64,000 nucleotides of DNA from Pogona vitticeps (GCF_051106095.1 NC_135785.1:224869045-224933044); one strand, 5' to 3'; counted from the stretch's first letter, positions 21,650 to 33,690 are shown. Notes: a model not told the origin generated them from the letters alone. Numbers and translations: made by a program.

Positions 21650-24492
21650 CTATAGACAACTGGTTGGCCACTATGAGAAGAGAATTGTAAACTAAACCCA
21701 GCAGTGCTTTATGTTCTTAGGTCTCTGTGACTTATATTCTGTCCATAGGTGCCATAACACATTTGGCATCTGTGAACAACACAGCTAGAGAAACTTAGCA
21801 TGTGCAACAATTAAAAACTTTACTGCTTTATCTATTACTTAATAAGATTGTAAGCCATGTATGTAATTATTGTACAACTGGTCTGTAGGAGTCTAGTGGA
21901 TGTACACTCGTACTATGTAAGGGATTTGCCAAAAGAATTTAGTTCAATATAATCTGTCCCTATTGACAAGAGGCTATATTGATGATTATGCTACCTCTAA
22001 AAGTTATTTCCAAACATATTAAAACACAACTCGTATCTGAAGATGCTATACAGGAATACCTGACATGATTCATAGTCAGCAGTTTCATTTTCTAGCCTAC
22101 AACTACTGTACTTGTCTACACACAATTAGTACTTGTTTTATTTTATATATCTTTAAATCATTTAGGTATATGACCTGCATTCAAGAAATTACTTTAACAA
22201 AAGATTTATTTCACACAACAGCTATTCATACTTACAATCAATTCTCTATTTACACCAAACATACAATAGGTAAGAAACACTGCAACACTGAACATCTTTA
22301 ACCTATTATGAACTTCATAAACTGTAAAACTCTGGATAAAATAAACTTATCATAAGGAACATAGAATATCAGGTACTTGCTTTTAGGTTTGAGTCTTACA
22401 TGTAAGCTTTACGGAGGGCTTACAGAGAGTATGCCATTATGGATTACAAAGGAGATGTTCCTAAAACCACAAGATACCTTTGAAAAAGAAATTTAAAAAC
22501 CACAAAATTTAAGACCTGCTGTTAGGTTAGGATCTGATCAAAAGCTATCTGAACTAAGCAGTTCAGGTAGTAATGGATCTGATCCATGAATGAAAGAAAC
22601 TACTTTGAGGTTGCAGGCAAGCATAGTTCAATACTTGTACTTCCAAATATACTGAATAGAGACTTTGGTCAACAAAATTAGAGTAATGACTTGAAGTATC
22701 AATTTGATAGAGATGTGTAGAAAATCAGTTTCATGTATAAACTGCAGTCACATTTTGAAGACATACAACCAGGTCACAGTGTACTATCAAAACTGCACCT
22801 TAATACAGATACTGTACTCACTGAGAAGCTCTGAATACTGCAGATCTTTTGGTAATATGTTCATATTACTCCAAAACATAATATTGAGAAATGGTAGCTA
22901 AAAAGCATTGGTGTTGTGCATACTCATGCTGCCAAGTTCATCTTAAATTTTATATGAACCATTGTTCTTTCGTCTCCAGTTTGTTGAAGCACACGCTAAT
23001 CGTTTCAGTTTTTCACATATTCAATCAGAAGAAAGTCTCCACCAATTTCAAGGAGACATGCTTCTAAGCAAGCATTATTAAAACTACTGCCGAGTTCTTA
23101 CTGGTTGCACTCTATCCTCTGCATAACCAACTACTACTGTACATTCAATTTCTAAGCCTGTATGTGTGCCATATTTTTAAAGCAACAACCATCTCCTGCA
23201 ACAGAGAAAGCGAATCTCCTTCTTACAGTATTTGTTTCTCCCCACCTGATCAGCTCCTTAATTTGACAGTAATCTCTCCTACACCACTACAAATTTTTAA
23301 AGCAGCATAAATTGTTCATAATGCCTCCTGGGAGACATATAATTTGCTGATGTATTTCTAATCTAAGTTGACATTTCTTCATGTCTTGTAACATACACTT
23401 CATTCTTCCCTCTCAAAATATGCATTGTTTTCCAGAGGGACACGTGTTTACAAAACACAACTTAGCAATATGGGAAAAGTTAGAATTCACGTTCTTTAGT
23501 TCACAAACAGCACATATCTTTCTTTCAAATCACTTAACTCTCAAAAATAAAAAAAAATAAAAAAAATAAAATCCAAATGTTTATTTATTAAATGCATCTT
23601 CACTGAAATACAGAAGTTGCATCTGGATTTCTACCCAACACATTCCTAGCTTTGTGCTTAATGAACGTTCTGTACAGTGCTCAGGGATATTTTTAATATC
23701 TCCCCAAGTTTTTTTTAAGGTAAGATAAACCATTTGTTATTGAAGCGATATTTAATAAATCTTTTGGAAATGTATCTAAAGTTTATGGAATCTAATATTT
23801 CAGTGCTTGTAAATAAAACACAATGTAAAAATATAGTGTTCCTGTTCCATTGAAAGATTAGTTCATTGGAAAGTCTGCTGCAGCAGATCAGTGCAACATG
23901 TAATCTCTAAAAGATACCACCCACTACAGTATCTAATTATGGCAAGGCTCAAAAATGTAGAGGTATTAAATTTTGTGCAGAAACCTAGAAATAAAGCTTT
24001 GAAAAAACCATGCCATCAGAATATTTCATATCATAAAAATAATTTTTGTAAACAAAATGTGCCTTAGATCAACTCTGTTTCTGAAACAGTTTCATATTAC
24101 CTTTTAGTAGAATTATAGATCAAAAACTTCATTCAAGATCATTCTTGACCATAAATTTGAACTCACAAGGAAAGACAGTTGCTTCATTTCAATTTTTTAT
24201 AACATTTTCATTTTCTCCTCTTAGCACTTTGTTTTTATCCTGTGCTATAGGCCAAATAAAGCACTATATTCAATTTCGTATTTTCTGAAAGACAGTAGTA
24301 CAGCATCGAAAAAATCATAAAGCAGCTTCAATACATTTAAATGAGGTTTTTACATTTCACTCGTCAAGTTAGAATATAAAAAGCTTGGAAATCAACTTCA
24401 AAAAGCTTATTCCTCAAGAAAAAGTATAAACAATCTGAAAGTGATCAACTAATGAAGGAGCTTTATGTATAGTCAGGACATGAAAGTGGTCA
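21650..24492 (-). other. NECTIN3: Probable 3' UTR of NECTIN3 alpha
   Basis: A 2.8-kb insertion-free, AT-rich stretch directly downstream of the alpha stop codon. Minus-strand AATAAA hexamers occur at about 23580-23589 (two overlapping, roughly 900 nt after the stop), 22205-22210 and 22137-22142. Long 3' UTRs are usual in this family, but the end point cannot be fixed here. Confidence 0.5.
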
Positions 24493-25082
24493 TTACACAT
24501 ACCACTCCTTTCGAGAAATTACAGAGCCATCTACATGTGAAACTAAGTCATCTTCGTTTTCTTCATAACATTCGTCACCCAAGTACTTCATTCCCAGTGT
24601 TCCACCTTCATAGTAATCCATTGGTCTTTCATATCTGTCCTGGTACCTGTTAATAGTGTCTACTTTGTTCCAGTCTGTTTTCTCAGAGTCTCCCAAGTAG
24701 TCTTTTGTTATGAGACTGTTCACAGGATGCTTTATTTCTTTTTTCACACTGTCAGGGTAAGAATCCACATCCTCTACCTGGAGGGTATCTATCTGAGACT
24801 CCTTTTGCATATCTGATGGTGGACTGTAGTTCTTGGCAAAGTAGTCACCACGGAACGTCCTCCTCCTATACCACATAACTCCAACCAAGACACAGACAAG
24901 TATCAGGAAAAGAGCCCCGCCCACCGCAGCACCGATGATGGTGCCCCAATTGTCTTCCTGCATTTCTGGCCATGATGATGTTGGAAAAAACCTTAATTTG
25001 GGTTGAGTTGCTAAACCTGTGATGCCATCAGTTGAAGGAAGCCATGGAATCGTGGGTGGTGAGGTGGTAGTAGTAGGAGGAT
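24493..25082 (-). CDS. NECTIN3: NECTIN3 alpha terminal exon (transmembrane and cytoplasmic tail, ends EWYV)
   Basis: A 590-bp exon follows a TTTCATTAG acceptor. With the carried G it begins DPPTTTTSPPTIPW, an extracellular stalk, then a membrane span (about TIIGAAVGGALFLILVCVLV), a stop-transfer YRRRTFRGDYFAKNY, and a tail with PPSDMQKESQID, DSYPDSVKKE and ENEDDLVSHVDGSVISRKE, ending WYV and TAA. Human nectin-3 alpha as remembered differs only in scattered residues and ends SRREWYV. The C-terminal E-W-Y-V is the afadin PDZ ligand. The exon is intact. Confidence 0.97.
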
Positions 25083-25930
25083 CTAATGAAAGAGCAAAGA
25101 GATACAGAAGACACAGAAAAGGCAAAGAATGTCAATGCAACTAAATTAAGAGCTGATAAGAAAGCACAGTTGATGAGTAAGTAAGTGTACTTTAACATAG
25201 TTTTTCATTCTTCACTTAATTCCAAGATTGTTCATTACTTCAGATACAATGAACTCAAACCCTCCAGATAATTACTGAAATATGGGAAAAAAATCTAATC
25301 CAACTAGTTCCATGTTGTCTTAAAGCAAATATGGATTAATTCCATCAGCTGAGAAGTACAACTCTTCCTTCTTTTCCAAGTCAGAATTTAAAATGAGCAT
25401 TGCTAAAGAATGAAAAACTATAGATTGCATGCCAAAGTTAGCCAGATATATTAACCTCTCCCCCCAAATATGTAGTGGTATGATTTGTTCTGATAGCTAC
25501 CATTTTAAAACAATAACAGCATGGTAAGCATTTCAATGCTTTTTCAATTCTTACTGGAACTAGAGAACATTTGATCTAGGCAATAATTATTTAGAAAAAT
25601 TATGGAATAAATAAATGAGAAATTTGGTTTCTCATCCCCCCTCCCATTTCTTTAGTTTGTATCAAAAGCAACTAGAAGTGATGAAGTTATAATTTCATTT
25701 TGCTTTTCAGGATGTGTACTTAAAGATTATGGAATACATACAGTCCATATTAGACATCAACCATGCTCAGGTGTACCAGACCTTCTTATGCAAATTAAGG
25801 ACAAGTTTATATTTGGGTACTTAAAGAGTAGTTTATGGATGGTATTCCAGTGACTTAGATTATAACTACTGCCATGTAGCAAAGAGCTTTGGGCTTCTTC
25901 ATATCTAGCAGGAGCCACCTTTTCAATTTT
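25083..25930. other. Intronic DNA, nothing recognised
   Basis: Start of the large intron between exon 5 and the alpha exon. AT-rich, no repeat or exon seen. Confidence 0.5.
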
Positions 25931-25932
25931 CT

Positions 25933-26100
25933 TTCTGTGCCATCAAATCAATTCTGACTTATGGTGATCCTTTCCCGGTTTCCTAGGTAAAAAATACTCA
26001 GACGTGGGAGAACCCTGGGACTGTGCAGCTTGCCCAAAGCCACATATGCTGGCTCTTCTGGAACACAAAGTGGGAAACTAAACTGAACTGAACTGCTTTG
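25933..26100 (-). mobile_element. tRNA-type SINE with RTE-like tail (fragment)
   Basis: The plus strand starts GCCATCAAATCAATTCTGAC TTATGG, the inverse of the RTE LINE end at 50230-50275, and continues through GGGACTGTGCAGCTTGCCCA and a GGGAAAC box. A second copy is at 54600-54780. Confidence 0.55.
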
Positions 26101-26129
26101 GTCAAAGCTATCTAAAAACCTCAAATGTC

Positions 26130-26525
26130 TGGGTGTTAAGATCATCACAGAAAACCATTATCTTGGTGCATTTGGTTGGGAGCCTTTTCTGTTGCCGCTC
26201 TCAGACTCTGGAACTTCCTGCAACAGGAGGCCAGGCTTTGCTGTCCTTTCAGCAAGCAGACAAAGACCTTTATCTTCAGACAAACTTTCCCTTAGTGACC
26301 AGCAGTTTAAGAGGAGTTTTGAAATGAAATAGTTTGTGTTTTTATTGCTTCTGAATTTGTTTTAGTAATATTTTATCTAGCATTTTAAATATGTTATTTA
26401 ATTCATCATAAATATTTGAATAATTGTTTTTAGCTTTCAAACATTGTCATTTTAAATTAAGTAACCCCCTTGGGTTCTTTATTAGGAGAAAGGCAGGATG
26501 AAAATATTTTAAACAAACAAACAAA
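26130..26525 (+). mobile_element. LINE 3' end (L2/CR1-like)
   Basis: Contains TCAGACTCTGGAACTTCCTGC, which encodes the LWN-x-LP motif near the C-terminus of L2/CR1-type proteins. It is followed by an AT-rich tail with CCCCCTTGGGTTCTTTATTA GGAGAAAGGCAGGATGAAAA and (AAAC)n. Heavily worn. Confidence 0.5.
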
Positions 26526-26529
26526 ACAC

Positions 26530-28425
26530 CCAACCTTTGGCTAAGCAGCCATATACCTATCTAGCCATCATCTTCTTAATACCAAATAACCATTATCTTG
26601 AAATTTTACTGAGTTTTTACAGTATGATATGGCTGCTGGTCTAAGTAAAAAACCATTAAAATTCCATTCAGAATAATCAAAAGTCATTGGCTATGTCTAA
26701 CACAATTCTTAGGATCTTGGCCATTATGACATATAATAAAAACATGAATAATGCTTAAGGTTAAATATCTTCAAACAGATAATGTAAAAATAAAAGAGTT
26801 AGGAACACTCGATTCAGATTATTTAAAATAATAAGTGACTATCTGCAACATTAACACACAGCTTGATGGGCAAATACAGTGGCTAAATTTTTATCCCTAG
26901 GTCGCACTGCAGGCCATATCAGATGCAAAAATATTTAGAGCATGTAATTCCTTTCCCCCAAAACACAAACACCAGAAGTGGCTGAAAATCTGCTTCAGTT
27001 CTGACTGAGGGACTTGGGAACTCTGTGAGTACTTCCTGACAAACCAGCACCCGTGGAAGCTTCCAGGAATGGCCAAATGACTTGGGGCTGGCAACAGTTC
27101 TTTTGGGGGGGACGGCATGGATGGCCACGGGGGCTTATCAGGGGCCTCAAAAGCAACCTTGGTGGTGCACTAACATATAGCCCTGTGAAATTAAGGGGGG
27201 AACTGTTAATGAAATGTTAGTGTAACATTTAGGCTGTTCTCTGACATTTTTAACTGAGTAGGCAAGGCAAGTCTAGAATAATTTAGTTACATATGTTGAT
27301 AAAATTTATGTAATTTTAAGCACTACTGTGATTATATTTGAATAGTTATATTCCAAATAATTCAATTAATTCATATTGCTTTAAAGAGAAAGCTCAATTT
27401 TCTAAGTTGTAAAAACTTCATTTGCAATGCCTTGTTTACCAAGTTAAAAAGTCAGTACATTTCATAGAATGCTACAGTTGTTAGATCTATATTATTTGTC
27501 ATTACATGATTATTAATTCACTTCCATTGAGTGATTTGTTAAATCCTTTATACATATACTAAAGTACATTACATTAAACAAAGAAGAAAAGAGAAACAAA
27601 AAAAAGAGATAATACATAGATGAACATGTGGTTCTACACCAAGGATGTTTTATGTTTTTAAAAAGTTAATAAAGTCCACTTAAATCATTCTAACAATAAA
27701 TTTAGATTTCACAATCTTCCAAAATAAATGTATCATTAGATAATACAAACATACATACATTTTTTTTCGGAATATGCTGCTCTTCATGCTTTGAAAATAT
27801 GTGTTTTTGATTAGGTGGTGTTTAGCTAGCAAACCAGGTTCCCTTTTTTTTCCTATTTACATTTTTTTCTACTACCTAGCCATTAAGGCATGGCTTGCAA
27901 TACACCACTGGCCCAATTAGGCAGTTAGAGAAATTTACAGGGCTTAGTGGTTCCTCTTCCTTTACTCATTTTTTTCTTTCTTTTAGTCACGTTAGATGAA
28001 GGGCAAAAAATTATAGCAGCTAAAGATTGCAGACATTTGGCCTTGTTTTCTCTTTAAGTCCATGTCTATGATCCTCTTATCCACAGGTGACTTTCTATAA
28101 ATCTGACACCCTTAAATCCACAAGGTTTATAAGTCTTCTTGAAAATCTGTTCTCCTATTTTCCCTCACAATTTTTTCCTCTAATTCACCAGCATGGAATT
28201 CTTCTCCTCTGAATACTAACTTTCAATACTATGAAATTCCTATATTTTATATAGTGACGTTTTGACAACAGCATTGATGACTATGTTACTATATTTAGAA
28301 TTAAATGACCAGCAAAACGATCAAATGTTTATATCATATATTATAGCTATATAAAAAATGTCATATGCAAATACAAGGAGATTTAAGGGCATTACAAAAA
28401 TTTCACATTTTATAAATTAATTGAT
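26530..28425. other. Intronic DNA, nothing recognised
   Basis: About 1.9 kb of AT-rich intron. No exon, RNA gene or clear repeat found. Confidence 0.5.
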
Positions 28426-29105
28426 ACTGTGTTTCCGCGAAAATAAGCCCTACACCAAAAATAAGCCCTAGTTAAGTGAAACCCTGCACTCCACCAGGGA
28501 CTCACCAGGATCCTCCCAAGCCCTCAAGAGATACCTAAAACTTCTTCTCGACCTCTCCCACTTCCCTTGCTTGCAGAGCGGCTGGACACCCAGGGATAGG
28601 GTTGCCAGATACATGTGTACAAAAAGGAGGACATATGGGGGGGCTCTGTGTACGGGGAGGGGTGGGGGGATGTCACTTTTGGAATTAGGTATTGGGGAGA
28701 ATAGCTCTTTGATCATGGGGCAATACCATAACTATTCAACCTACTCAGTCTTGAAAGGTCAAGACAGGGAACGTTACATTTTTTTGGACTACAAAACTCA
28801 GAATCCACTGGCCGCTGTGTTTTCGTGTTTTAAAAAATGTTTAAAAATAAAAACAAAACAAATCTACATATACACTTACTGGGCTCCCAGGACCAATGGA
28901 GACAATCTATTCCTTTAATGGAGACCCATCCCCCTTGTTTTATTTATTGAATTTTTTATTTTAATAAAAGCATAATAAAGTGAAATAAAAAGTTTAAAAA
29001 GTTGTGTGACAGATTTGAAACACTTTATAAAAACCAGGGGGGAAAAAACAGAAGGCGTGGATTTCCTCAGCTTGAGAAATGCAAAGGGTAGAGAAAATGA
29101 ATTTG

Positions 29106-29107
<2 letters not shown>

Positions 29108-29147
<40 letters not shown>

Positions 29148-29157
29148 CACACACACA
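29108..29157. repeat. (CAGA)n / (CA)n microsatellite
   Basis: About nine CAGA units run into a short CA repeat, within the hAT element. Confidence 0.95.
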
Positions 29158-29205
29158 AAGCCATTTTCTCCAACCTTTGCAATTTCTCAAGTTGAGAGAA
29201 ATCCG

Positions 29206-29232
29206 CTTGTGTGTGTGTGTATGTGTGTGTTC
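29206..29232. repeat. (GT)n microsatellite
   Basis: Short GT repeat with one interruption, near the CAGA repeat. Confidence 0.9.
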
Positions 29233-30079
29233 CAGCTCCCACAAGCATAGGCGATAACCCTGCATATGCACCTGGACCTGGAAACACACTCTGCACATGC
29301 CCCAGGGTTGGGGGGGTCAGGGCAGAAGGGGGACATAAAGGTGCCTCCTGTTCCCCGGCTTTAGGAGGAAGGAGGGACCGGACTGGCCCCTATTTCCCTG
29401 GCTTTGAACTGCCACCCCGCCAAACCCCAGAACAGCCTCCCCTCCTGCAGGCAAGCAAGTGCACTCACTTCATTCCTGTCCGTTTCCATCCATCCATCTC
29501 TCTCGCACCTTCCTGCCTTATTCAGCTCCAGGCAGAAGCAGCCATCCACAAGCCGGGGATTGATTGCCCAGGGCTGTCAGCCCTAAACAATCAACTCACC
29601 TTATCTCCGATCTCTGATAGAACCCAGGATTTACAAGTGCCTCAACCAAGGAAGTACCAGGGAGCGGTTGGGCTGCTGGGGGTGGGGGAGGGGAGGGGTG
29701 GAGATACAAAAGCCGGATATTTTGAAGTTTTTCAGTTTTGCCTGCTGGACAGAGGACATGATCCTGAAAAGTAGGACATGTCCTCCTTTTGCTGGACGTC
29801 TGGCAACCCTAGCCAGGGAGGAAGGAGCTGCATGCCATCAGGAACTTGCTTCTTGGCTGCTAAGTTCCCAATGGCTCTTGGGGCTCGCACCTCTGCAGTG
29901 TGTGCGCTTCCCCTCCCCACCCGTGTGCGTCCAGGTGAGGATAACAAAGCACAATGTTGGAGGGAGAGAGGTGATTTCGGAGCTCCAACCCCTGCCATCC
30001 CTTGAAAATAAGCCCTAATGCATTTTTTAAAGCAAAAATTAATATAAGACCCTGTGTTGTTTTCAGGGAAACACGGTAT

Positions 30080-30629
30080 ACCATTAACTATGGGGAACAA
30101 AAAGGAAATGGAGGAGAGAGTTATACTTCACACATAATAAATTACCTAATGATATTGTTGAAATTCTTTCTCCGGGAGATGAAGGTGTCAGGTAAAGGCA
30201 TTGTCTAAATTGAGAGTGCAGGATTTAAACCTGAAACTTTCTTTAGTCTCACTTCAACACTAACCAGTATACAGTATGGTAATCACACCACATTTACCTC
30301 TAGGTAAATTCTGTACTTTCTTCTTATAAAATCCATTACTTGTCACTAATCTCTCACACAGTAATATGTCTTCATTTTCCTTTTTTATTTGATTCTTTAT
30401 GCCACTCTTCAATTCACCAAAATTCCCAGAGTGCCTTACAGGCAGAAGAATGAAATAGTATCTTGTTTAGCACGAACACCTTTGAAAGTTTATACCACTA
30501 AAATTTTATTTGGAAGGTGGTTCACTATTTTATGAAATTGTAAATCTATGCTGCAGCCTACAATGAAAGGTGATGAAATTTAGATTTTACTACAAACTTG
30601 TAATACATGTTATACTTATATTGTAAATA
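30080..30629. other. Intronic DNA, nothing recognised
   Basis: AT-rich spacer between two pogo-like MITEs. A faint LINE-tail-like phrase lies near 30390-30440. Confidence 0.4.
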
Positions 30630-30845
30630 CCATTTCCCTGAAAATAAGACTTAACCTGAAAATAAGCCCTAGTATAATTTTTCAGGATGCTCATAATATA
30701 AGCCCTACCCTAAATATAAGTCTCAGTTAAATGAAACCCCGCCCTCCACCATTGTGCAGCAACCACAAATAAAACATCCCTTGAAAATAAGCCCTAATGC
30801 ATTTTTGGAGCAAAAGTTAATGTAAGACCCTGTCTTAATATAACA
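30630..30845. mobile_element. Worn pogo-like MITE (GAAAATAAG type)
   Basis: Contains CCATTTCCCTGAAAATAAG beside TA and the internal phrases GAAAATAAGCCCTAATGCAT and TAAGACCCTGTCTTA, shared with 28427-30076. The right end is degraded. Confidence 0.6.
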
Positions 30846-31000
30846 TGAAAAAACCATATCTGCAAAAAAATACCCCAAGAAAACAAGAAAAGTAAAACAG
30901 AATACTGATACAGATATAACATCTGAGACTTAAATCATCTGCTGAAACTGAATTTAAATGGCAGCTTTCTTCCAGAACGGGGACCTAAGATGGCTTAAAG

Positions 31001-31351
31001 CAGTGATGGCGAACCTTTTTGATCCCAAGTGCCCAAACTAGGGAAGTAAAAAAACAAAAAACCCAGCGGGCATCAGCGAAAGTGGCAGCGGAAGGGGGAA
31101 TCCTGGGCACGGAAGTGCCTCCAGACCCCACTCTGGATCTGCCTCCAGTTGTGCACAACCCCACCACTGCTTATAGGTCAGCCAGCCTGCCACCACCAGC
31201 ACCAGCTGTTCCGGATCCTGGCCTGCTGCCTCTCGGGGTGCTAGCAGGGCGGCTGCCACATCCTCAGGTTTCACTGCTGGGGGTAGCGATCCAGCGACTT
31301 CTGGCTCTGTATGCCAGCTGTGGCACATGTGCCATAAATTTGCCATCGTTG
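31001..31351. mobile_element. hAT MITE with perfect 8-bp target duplication
   Basis: Starts CAGTGATGGCGAACC and ends GCCATCGTTG, flanked by GCTTAAAG on both sides (30993-31000, 31352-31359). 351 bp, non-coding. A perfect duplication suggests modest age. Confidence 0.9.
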
Positions 31352-31359
31352 GCTTAAAG

Positions 31360-31954
31360 TGACAAGTTAGGCACTAGGAACCCATGGCTCTTCTGGGAGA
31401 AAACATTCCAAAGCTGAGACAGCTCTACTAAAAAGGTCCCTCCCTGTTCATAATGAAGAGTGTAACTCACTCACTGAGCTGAATTCAATGGTTTGTATAC
31501 AATCCTGAATTCAAAAGCTTAAAGTTATCAACTCCCAACATTTCTTTGAAATAATACATGAGGAATTTGCTTCTTCTGATTTATGCTTACTCATACTGCA
31601 CTTTAGGTGTAGCTACTCTCCTCTTAGTTTGGCACATGCACTGTTCCTAAGTATTTACAACACAAAAACAATATCTGTTCAGCTGCCATATGTGGAATAT
31701 GAAATTGAATGGTTATCACATCATACTTTAGAGATGTAACAGATTTTCATAATTCCCTGACTGAAAATACAGACGTGAGAAACTCTCTCTAAAGTACAGG
31801 AAATGTTGATACAAGAGCAACAAACATCAAGCACCCTTTGTGTCTAAGAAATTGGATTCTGGTCCATGAAAACTCAAAAGTAGAACAAATCAGTAAGGTT
31901 CTGTCCTTTGCCTTCCCCCCTCTTTTATTCCCTTTAATTTTATCAATTACAGAC
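31360..31954. other. Intronic DNA, nothing recognised
   Basis: Spacer between a hAT MITE and a Gypsy-like LTR; no feature identified. Confidence 0.45.
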
Positions 31955-32276
31955 TGTCATGTTCCCACCTGTCCCTTGGTTATTTCACCAAGCAAAGGCA
32001 CAAGTGCCGTGTCGTTCAGCTGCCACCAGTTGATTACATTAACTTTATTCACTATTAATGACAGAGGTCCAAGTAGAAATGGTTTATTGTTACAAGTTAT
32101 AACAGTCCAGTCAATGACATCAACTCTCAACTAAACATCCGTCTCTCTTCACTCTCAATCCCCTACTCTTCTTCTCTCTCTCCCTCCTTTTCTTCACTTA
32201 ACTCCATCCCCTCACCAACGCCTACTGGTGCATGCAAATCTCAATATAAATATTAATGAGCAGGTTGAACGCTACA
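31955..32276 (-). repeat. Gypsy-like 3' LTR
   Basis: A 322-bp LTR with TG...CA ends, an internal AATAAA, and a GGGGGGAGCGA purine tract adjoining it on the internal side. Confidence 0.72.
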
Positions 32277-32461
32277 TCGCTCCCCCCAATTAGTTTTTTT
32301 AGGAGGGGAAACTTAATGGTTTGCCCTCATGAACAAAGGTTCATGGAGGAAGGCAAATATTAATTTCTTACATTACTAAGGATACTTACTATTATTTTTA
32401 CTATCACTGTACCTACCACTTAGTTTATTAAAATTCAAGCCGTTTTTTCACTTTAAGCATA

Positions 32462-32783
32462 GGTAAAGATAAAGGTTGCCCTTGACATTTAGTGCAGTCG
32501 TGCTCATCTCCGTTTTCAAGCCATAGAGCGAGCGTTTTGTCCGAAGACAGTTTCCATGGTCACGTGGCCAGCACGACTAGACACGGAACGCCGTTACCTT
32601 CCCACCAAGGTGGTACCTATTTATCTATTCCTATTGTTACATGCTTTCAAACTTCTAGGTTGGCAGGAGCTGGGAGAAGTGATGGGAGCTCACTCCGTTG
32701 TGTGGATTCGATCTTACGACTGCTTGGTCTTCTGACCTTGTAGCACAGAGGCTTCTGTGGTTTAACTCACAGAGCCACCATCA
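32462..32783 (-). mobile_element. tRNA-derived SINE (Sauria-type)
   Basis: Read on the minus strand it starts GTGGCTCTGTGAGTTAAACC (A-box region), then GATCGAATCC (B box), and ends GTCAAGGGCAACCTTTATCT TTACC. The CAGTCGTG phrase near the tail resembles the BovB end, as in Sauria SINEs. It lies inside the Gypsy fragment, so it is younger than that insertion. Confidence 0.72.
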
Positions 32784-32829
32784 CATAACTATTACAGTTA
32801 ATATTGAACTCAAAAAAGAGAAATTTCTC

Positions 32830-33340
32830 TATTCATTTGGCCTTCTAGACAAAGTGTCCGCTACTATATTATGAGATCCTTTTACACTGCTGATTTCAAG
32901 ATCAAAGTCTTCCAAAATCAGCACCCATCTTGTAAGTTTGCTGCTATTAGATTTCATAGTTCGGAGCCACACCAAAGGGGAATGGTCAGTGCAGAGGATG
33001 AACTTCCTTCCCCAAATTTAGGGCCTCGGCTTTTGCAGCATCCATACAACAGCTAGACACTCTTCCTTGATGGTGGATAAATGTCTCTCACCAGGCTGGA
33101 GTTTCCTGCTGATGCAAGTCACTGAATGTAGACCCCTACCATCGTCCGCCTGGCACATCATGGCTCCCAGTCCCACACTCGATGCAGCCATATAAATGAT
33201 GAACTCATAGTCAAAGTCCAGTGCAATAAGGACAAGTCTTGAAGTCAGCGCCCTCTTCAGACGATCGAAGGCTGCCTGGAACCCTGATGCCCACTGGATG
33301 TTTTCAGCTTGCTTCTTTTGAGTTAAGTTTGTCAACGGAG
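32830..33340 (-). mobile_element. Gypsy RT/RNase H remnant
   Basis: The translation shows FDRLKRALTS, YMAASSVGLGAMM, SRKLQPGERHLSTIKEECLA and farther on TDHSPLVWL and HNIVADTLSRRP, the standard order of the end of Ty3/Gypsy RT and RNase H. Fossil. Confidence 0.85.
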
Positions 33341-33367
33341 CAACTATCTCACTAAGCTTTGGGACAA

Positions 33368-33690
33368 AAAGACAGGTTACTTACCTGTAACCATGGTTCT
33401 TCAAGTGGACCTCTGTGAATCCACACAAAAGGGTTAAGTCAGCGCCTGCGCTGGACCTCTCGGAATATTCCAGAGCTTCAAGAGAAAAGTAACAAATGCT
33501 CCACCTGCCTCAGCCTCCAGTTCCATTTATCCGCCACGATAACCCGAGTTTAAGCTAGGTATGTTGAGTGACGGATAGTGGGGAGGCTGGGTGGGATTGT
33601 GTGAATTCACAGAGGTCCACTTGAAGAACCATGGTTACAGGTAAGTAACCTGTCTTTCTTCATCATGGCCTCTGTGAATACACATAAAAG
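33368..33690. repeat. DIRS copy B, left end and internal complementary region
   Basis: The first 60 or so bases (GACAGGTTACTTACCTGTAA onward) reappear inverted at about 33600-33655. As in copy A, the outer end reads CAGGTAAGT on the minus strand. Confidence 0.83.

Larger units (their letters stand above)
28597..29811. mobile_element. hAT non-autonomous element nested in a pogo-like MITE
   Basis: Inverted ends TAGGGTTGCCAGAT / TCTGGCAACCCTA. The 8-bp flanks are CCCAGGGA (28589-28596) and GCCAGGGA (29812-29819), a duplication with one later change. The 1.2-kb interior holds microsatellites and no transposase. Open frames in it (for example 29211-29774) have no recognisable domain. Confidence 0.75.
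28427..30076. mobile_element. Pogo-like MITE (CTGTGTTTCCCCGAAAATAAG type) split by a hAT element
   Basis: Left end CTGTGTTTCCGCGAAAATAA and inverted right end CCGTGTTTCCCTGAAAA are flanked by TA (28425-28426, 30077-30078). Removing the nested hAT (28597-29811) leaves about 435 bp. A worn relative lies at 30630-30845. Confidence 0.75.
31955..33360 (-). mobile_element. Gypsy-like LTR retrotransposon fragment (3' LTR and end of pol)
   Basis: On the minus strand the 3' LTR lies at 31955-32276 (TGTAGCG...ACATGACA) with a purine-rich tract just before it. The end of a Ty3/Gypsy reverse transcriptase/RNase H region lies at about 32830-33340. A tRNA-type SINE (32462-32783) sits between them. Everything upstream of about 33360 is missing where DIRS copy B begins. 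A broken fossil fragment; the LTR resembles the solo LTR at 3894-4308. Confidence 0.78.

Noticed and set aside
29211-29774. 187-codon frame in the nested hAT element
   Set aside because: No domain, begins in a microsatellite, lies wholly inside a non-autonomous element.
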